Of a stretch of 10,831 nt of DNA, positions 8,611-10,831 are shown one piece after another (the first letter of the stretch is position 1; each line of letters starts with the position of its first letter). The notes beneath the pieces were generated by a model. That model was not told the DNA's origin, searched no databases, and saw nothing but the letters and a program-made list of their open reading frames with translations. Origin of the DNA: Phycisphaerales bacterium (GTDB taxonomy: Bacteria; Planctomycetota; Phycisphaerae; Phycisphaerales; Phycisphaeraceae); contig JAAUTM010000015.1 of NCBI GenBank assembly GCA_012031455.1, positions 1-10,831 on the forward strand, read 5' to 3'. The translations under genes and the position numbers were made by a program.

Positions 8611-9266
8611 TTAGTCACTGAGCGTGGTGATGCCTTCACGCAGGGCGTACTTGGTGAGTTTGGCGATGCTGAATATCTGCAGCCGTGACATCAGGTCTTT
8701 GCGGTGGGTGTCCACGGTTTGGGGCTGATGGATAGGTCGTGGGCGATTTCCTTGGTGCTTCGGCCTTCGGCAAGGAGGGCAAGAATCTCACGCTGTCGTT
8801 CGGTGAGTTCCTGTGAGTTGATGGAGCCATTGGTACGGTGGTCCACGGCGAGAGGTCTGGGCATGGATAACCGCGCCAGGTTGGCACTGAGGTAAATGTG
8901 TCCCTGCTGGACCTGATCCACTGCGGCCAGCAGTTCATCACTGGCGTAATCCAGACCCATGAAACCTAGCACGCCCATTTGCAGATAGCGGGAAATCACA
9001 GACGAATCGGCTGGAATGGTCAGCATGATGATGCCGGTGTCCGGTTCAAGTCGCCTGCTCAAACGAATGGCCTGATGTACCGGACCGGAAGGGAGTTCAT
9101 GATCCAAGAGCAGCAGGCGCGGGTGAGAGCGTTGCACGGCTTCGAGCATTGCGGAGCCTTCGGAAACATCCGCCAATACCTGCAAATTTGCCTGTTGCTG
9201 CAGGAGGTAGCGCAAACCATCGCGCACGATGCGGGTGCGATGTGCCAAGATCACTGTGATAGCCAT
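8611..9266 (-). CDS. LuxR/NarL-type regulator with atypical receiver (frameshifted at HTH)
   Basis: This is a two-domain transcription regulator. The N-terminal receiver (residues 1-120) keeps Asp55 in LLLLDHELPSG and Thr83 in IIMLT. The acidic pair that normally follows beta-1 (ILADDH) is replaced by His9-Arg10, and the conserved Lys (GYLLKD) by Leu105 in GFMGLD. Phosphorylation by a histidine kinase is therefore doubtful. The C-terminal LuxR helix-turn-helix starts near residue 154 with LTERQREILALLAEGRSTKE and continues IAHDLSISPK. One base is missing in the short A run at 8718-8720; restoring it yields TVDTHRKDLMSRLQIFSIAK, then LTKYALREGITTLSD and a stop at 8613, for 218 residues, a normal length. 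The ATG at 9266 is preferred; a TTG at 9278 would add four residues. It is followed one base later by the antiterminator, so both probably control this polysaccharide operon. Confidence 0.87.
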
Positions 9267-9285
9267 GGAATCACCCAAAGTGCAG

Positions 9286-9308
9286 TCGTCAGAAACATGT
9301 GATGACGA
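9286..9308 (-). promoter_or_regulatory. Leader hairpin just upstream of the regulator gene
   Basis: Perfect 6-base arms TCGTCA/TGACGA at 9286-9291 and 9303-9308 with an 11-base loop. It lies about 20 bases before the regulator's ATG, in the untranslated leader of the predicted transcript. There is no T run, so it is not an intrinsic terminator. A role in translation or antitermination is only a guess. Confidence 0.35.
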
Positions 9309-9318
9309 TTATTCCGAT

Positions 9319-9335
9319 TCGGCTGAATTAGCCGA
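9319..9335 (-). promoter_or_regulatory. Second leader hairpin or palindromic operator
   Basis: Perfect 6-base arms TCGGCT and AGCCGA around a 5-base spacer GAATT. It could fold in the leader RNA or be a dimer-binding site in DNA. The 12-mer ATTCGGCTGAAT that overlaps it (9317-9328) recurs at 9814-9825, which may be chance in a window of this size. Confidence 0.35.
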
Positions 9336-9410
9336 TGACAAAGCGAAAACATCCACATGCACCCCAATGAAGCCCCGCCTCAAGCATCAAAAGCCGACAG
9401 ACAAGGAATC

Positions 9411-9439
9411 CCTATAAAGCTTTAATATATTATTGACAA
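9411..9439 (-). promoter_or_regulatory. Candidate sigma-70 promoter for the regulator operon
   Basis: On the minus strand: TTGTCA (9439-9434, five of six), a 17-base AT-rich spacer, TATAGG (9416-9411, four of six). Transcription would start near 9404 and give a leader of about 140 bases before the ATG at 9266, containing two hairpins. The same -35 region reads TTGACA on the plus strand, but the plus-strand -10 is poor and no plus-strand gene follows. Confidence 0.45.
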
Positions 9440-9472
9440 GACTCCGCCCATGTCGCATACATGCCAATTCGG

Positions 9473-9609
9473 CAGGGCGATTGAAGGACGTTATACAGGC
9501 TCATCAGGTTGACCGGTTAACTCGTTCGAACCTTGGTTTGCTTCCAAGGCTTGGCGAGAAAGATTACCGGTCATGCAGGCGGGGGAAGCCCTGACAACAG
9601 CCGTTGTCA
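9473..9609. other. Dense stem-loop block, candidate structured RNA or leader
   Basis: Several complementary segments nest here. GACCGGT (9511-9517) pairs with ACCGGTC (9566-9572), extended by AA/TT and by CTCG (9521-9524) with CGAG (9555-9558). Inside, CCTTGG (9531-9536) pairs with CCAAGG (9544-9549) across a 7-base loop. Next to it TGACAAC (9592-9598) pairs with GTTGTCA (9603-9609) across a 4-base loop. CAGGGC (9473-9478) can close the domain with GCCCTG (9588-9593). The block is visibly richer in G and C than the sequence after it and no gene fits. Palindromic structure does not tell the strand: a minus-strand promoter upstream (9738-9766) would make it part of the regulator's leader. It matches no riboswitch or RNA family I can name. 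A small mobile element is the other possibility. Confidence 0.45.
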
Positions 9610-9652
9610 ATTGGATACTGCAAATCAGGCCTTGTTATTCTCTCGCTCCAAT

Positions 9653-9705
9653 TTTGGATGGAATGTCCCGGAACACTATTGCTAAACATAGGAATGTCAT
9701 CCAAA
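9653..9705. repeat. Inverted repeat with internal direct repeat
   Basis: TTTGGATG (9653-9660) and CATCCAAA (9698-9705) are perfect 8-base inverted arms around 37 bases. Within or touching them GGAATGTC occurs twice in the same orientation (9660-9667 and 9691-9698). It may be a protein-binding region or part of the structured block that precedes the regulator. Confidence 0.4.
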
Positions 9706-9737
9706 TTCTTAGTCCCAATTCCTATATTCGGCAAATC

Positions 9738-9766
9738 AATCTAACCCATTAACACGGGCCAGTCAA
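9738..9766 (-). promoter_or_regulatory. Candidate upstream sigma-70 promoter
   Basis: On the minus strand: TTGACT (9766-9761, five of six), exactly 17 bases, TAGATT (9743-9738, four of six). A transcript from here would pass through the inverted repeat and the stem-loop block and then reach the regulator, giving a leader of about 460 bases or a separate small RNA. AT-rich DNA yields such matches by chance, so support is moderate at best. Confidence 0.35.
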
Positions 9767-9983
9767 ACAAATTCCATAGGCTTGACAAAAAATATAGAAA
9801 CATAATTGTATTTATTCGGCTGAATACTCACATGCACTTGTAGACGAAATATAAAAATATTTATTACATTGTTAAATATGAATTTATGTATTTTACAAGG
9901 TGGTTTTCGAGTAATTCGCACCCAGCGAGATAGATCACGGGATTGGATCATTTACGTAACACTAACCGTTGTGTAATGATTTC

Positions 9984-9998
9984 CTAATATACTATTAG
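9984..9998. repeat. Short perfect palindrome
   Basis: Arms CTAATA and TATTAG with a 3-base spacer. Possible operator, but short AT-only palindromes are common by chance in such DNA. Confidence 0.2.
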
Positions 9999-10041
9999 AT
10001 TCTTCATGTAAAAGTAACTAAAAATAAATAAGAATTAGGCT

Positions 10042-10056
10042 TAAGGATAATCCTTA
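10042..10056. repeat. Short perfect palindrome
   Basis: Arms TAAGGAT and ATCCTTA around a single A, an odd-length dyad of the type bound by repressor dimers. No gene begins close by on either strand, so a role is unclear. Confidence 0.25.
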
Positions 10057-10225
10057 CTCTTAACACCAATTTAGCATGGCCCTAAAGGAAATGTAACGAT
10101 TATATGGTATGGGTGATTTTGCTAAAAAAAGTCGTCGTGATCATCCTTCAAGGTGTGCAGATAGCAGCGGTTAACAACAGGAACACGACAACCGTCTGGT
10201 TAAAGGTCGAATTGGGTACAACGAA

Positions 10226-10603
10226 TTGTGATTTGAGGTCGGCTGATTCGCCTGATACGTCGGCTCGTCGATGGTGCCACCCAGATACCTGTTAAGCAGA
10301 CGACCCTGCATCTTCGTCAGTTCGGTGCGGTGCTTGGTCAGACTTTGTTTCTGTTGGACCTGGACCGTGCCGATCTGATTGAAGCTGTCCTCCAGAGCAA
10401 AGCGGAATCCTCTGGTATGCGGGTCAGGCAGCCTTACGGCATCATTGATCACTTCTTCACACCAGCGAACCGTGGAATGCAGAGGGGGAAGGTATTTGTT
10501 GTTGCTTTTAGTAGTAGTTGTGCTCGATGCAGCCGCCCGTCTTGCGATTTCACTGAGTCAGTTCCCCGGTTATGGCAAAACCGCAGCAGGCGCAGAATGC
10601 CAC
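10226..10603 (-). pseudogene. Remnant of a serine recombinase (C-terminal part)
   Basis: Reading the minus strand gives a zinc-ribbon-like start, AFCACCGFAITGELTQ, then a stop (10550-10552), NRKTGGCIEHNYY and another stop (10508-10510). One frame over the text continues as KSNNKY and VRWCEEVINDAVRLPD, then a coiled-coil segment ending RLLNRYLGGTIDEPTYQA. A further frame change gives KSADLKSQ. The order Cys-x-x-Cys-Gly ribbon, Tyr-Tyr before a missing Cys, and RLLNxYLxGxIDExxYxAKxxxLKxQ is the C-terminal layout of large serine recombinases (Zn_ribbon_recom plus coiled coil). The catalytic resolvase domain is absent: the sequence ahead of it is the next gene's end at 10654. Two in-frame stops, at least two frame changes and a Cys-to-Ser change point to real decay. 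The assignment rests on pattern memory without a search. Confidence 0.6.
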
Positions 10604-10607
10604 CTGA

Positions 10608-10624
10608 ACAGGCCCATGGCCTGT
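10608..10624 (-). terminator. Stem-loop after the second PEP-CTERM gene
   Basis: ACAGGCC (10608-10614) and GGCCTGT (10618-10624) form a perfect 7-base GC-rich stem with a 3-base loop, 29 bases downstream of the stop at 10654. No T run follows on the minus strand, so it may be a weak or Rho-aided terminator, or only a palindrome overlapping the recombinase remnant. Confidence 0.35.
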
Positions 10625-10653
10625 CCCGTTGCGTTGGTTGAAGACTTCCTTGT

Positions 10654-10831
10654 TCAGGCCCGGGTCCGGCGGCAGAGCATGCCGCCAGCCGCCAGCAGCA
10701 GCAGGGACAGGCTTGCCGGTTCGGGAATGACGGTGACCCAGAGATTCTGACCGTCCCCATGCAATTCCAGACTCATCCAGTCAGGCAATCCGCCATCGTT
10801 GAACCACATGAACTCCGGGGTGCCCACGATG
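10654..10831 (-). CDS. PEP-CTERM sorting-domain protein, C-terminal part
   Basis: The frame enters from the right edge and gives 58 residues up to a TGA at 10656-10654. It reads IVGTPEFMWFNDGG, LPDWMSLELHGDGQNLWVTV and then IPEPASLSLLLLAAGGMLCR, followed by RTRA. This is a full PEP-CTERM tail: PEP motif, hydrophobic helix, basic end. The part visible before the tail is short, aromatic and Gly/Asp-rich, as in other extracellular PEP-CTERM proteins. The start, signal peptide and function lie outside the window. It shares the strand of the operon but is separated from it by the recombinase remnant and the gene-poor stretch, so it is probably a separate unit. Confidence 0.85.
   Translation of the reverse strand, partial: IVGTPEFMWFNDGGLPDWMSLELHGDGQNLWVTVIPEPASLSLLLLAAGGMLCRRTRA

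Larger units (their letters stand above)
9714..10200. other. AT-rich stretch without a gene
   Basis: These roughly 490 bases are strikingly AT-rich compared with the genes on both sides. I find no reading frame with a start, ribosome site and recognisable protein. Two short perfect palindromes stand out: CTAATA-TAC-TATTAG (9984-9998) and TAAGGAT-A-ATCCTTA (10042-10056). A TTGACA at 9782-9787 lacks a good -10. The stretch lies between the regulator's upstream region and a decayed recombinase, so it may be left over from an inserted element. Confidence 0.6.

Noticed and set aside
9500..9507. Minus-strand CTGATGAG resembling a hammerhead ribozyme core
   Set aside because: No GAAA core segment or matching stems follow at the needed positions.
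9524..9536. TTCGAACC-like T-loop suggesting a tRNA
   Set aside because: No acceptor, D or anticodon arms can be drawn around it on either strand.
9421..9594. Plus-strand stop-free run that includes RLKDVIQAHQVDRLTRSN
   Set aside because: It has no ATG or ribosome site and coincides with the palindromic stem-loop block. The protein-like look is probably chance.
9782..9811. Plus-strand promoter with a perfect TTGACA
   Set aside because: The best -10 at suitable spacing (TTGTAT) matches poorly, and no plus-strand gene or RNA follows.
9763..9951. Minus-strand frame of 62 codons rich in Ile, Phe and Asn
   Set aside because: It lies in AT-rich DNA with no ribosome site, and its composition simply follows the base composition.
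10104..10295. Plus-strand frame of 63 codons beginning MVWVILLKKVVVII
   Set aside because: It is antisense to the recombinase remnant, has no ribosome site at a proper distance and turns into low-information sequence.
10330..10750. Two long overlapping plus-strand frames at the right end
   Set aside because: Both are shadows opposite the recombinase remnant and the PEP-CTERM tail, and contain no protein motif.
1..10831. CRISPR array, rRNA, or complete insertion sequence
   Set aside because: No regularly spaced repeats, no rRNA-like conserved blocks and no intact transposase were found.

Overview
The window looks like a chromosomal segment of a Planctomycetota bacterium, or of another exosortase-using lineage. 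Two proteins end in a PEP-CTERM tail (Val-Pro-Glu-Pro, hydrophobic helix, Arg-rich end), one has an Asp-Asn-Asp-Gly calcium-loop-like motif, and the O-antigen-ligase-like and flippase proteins resemble planctomycete versions from memory. The phylum call is inference; no marker gene is present. Every supported gene is on the minus strand.

Transcription runs from high to low coordinates. Positions 9266-8024 hold a LuxR/NarL-type regulator followed one base later by a NusG/UpxY/RfaH-like antitermination factor. A serine-acetyltransferase-like enzyme (7997-7419) follows. After a 198-base gap with no gene come a secreted PEP-CTERM protein (7220-6132), a polysaccharide flippase (6100-4703), a CatB-like acyltransferase (4702-3911), a polysaccharide pyruvyl transferase (3914-2483), an O-antigen-ligase/polymerase-like membrane protein (2483-1059) and a family 2 glycosyltransferase (1044-29). 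Junctions are tight (TGATG, ATGA, directly abutting TGA-ATG), as in one operon. The likely job is to build, acylate, pyruvylate, flip and polymerise or ligate a surface or exported polysaccharide, together with an exosortase-sorted protein. No exosortase, initiating transferase or chain-length/export gene is in the window.

Upstream of the regulator lies about 950 bases without a convincing gene, much of it AT-rich. It has two plausible minus-strand sigma-70 promoters, several hairpins and a dense self-complementary block at 9473-9609 that could be a structured RNA or leader. Beyond it are the debris of a serine recombinase (10603-10226) with in-frame stops, and the C-terminus of a second PEP-CTERM protein running off the right edge (10831-10654).

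Five genes (glycosyltransferase, ligase, pyruvyl transferase, antiterminator, LuxR regulator) are broken by single-base frameshifts, many at short G/C or A/T runs, while the four genes between 3911 and 7997 are intact. Coding continues cleanly after each shift, so sequencing or assembly indels are likelier than decay. The recombinase is different and looks truly degenerate.
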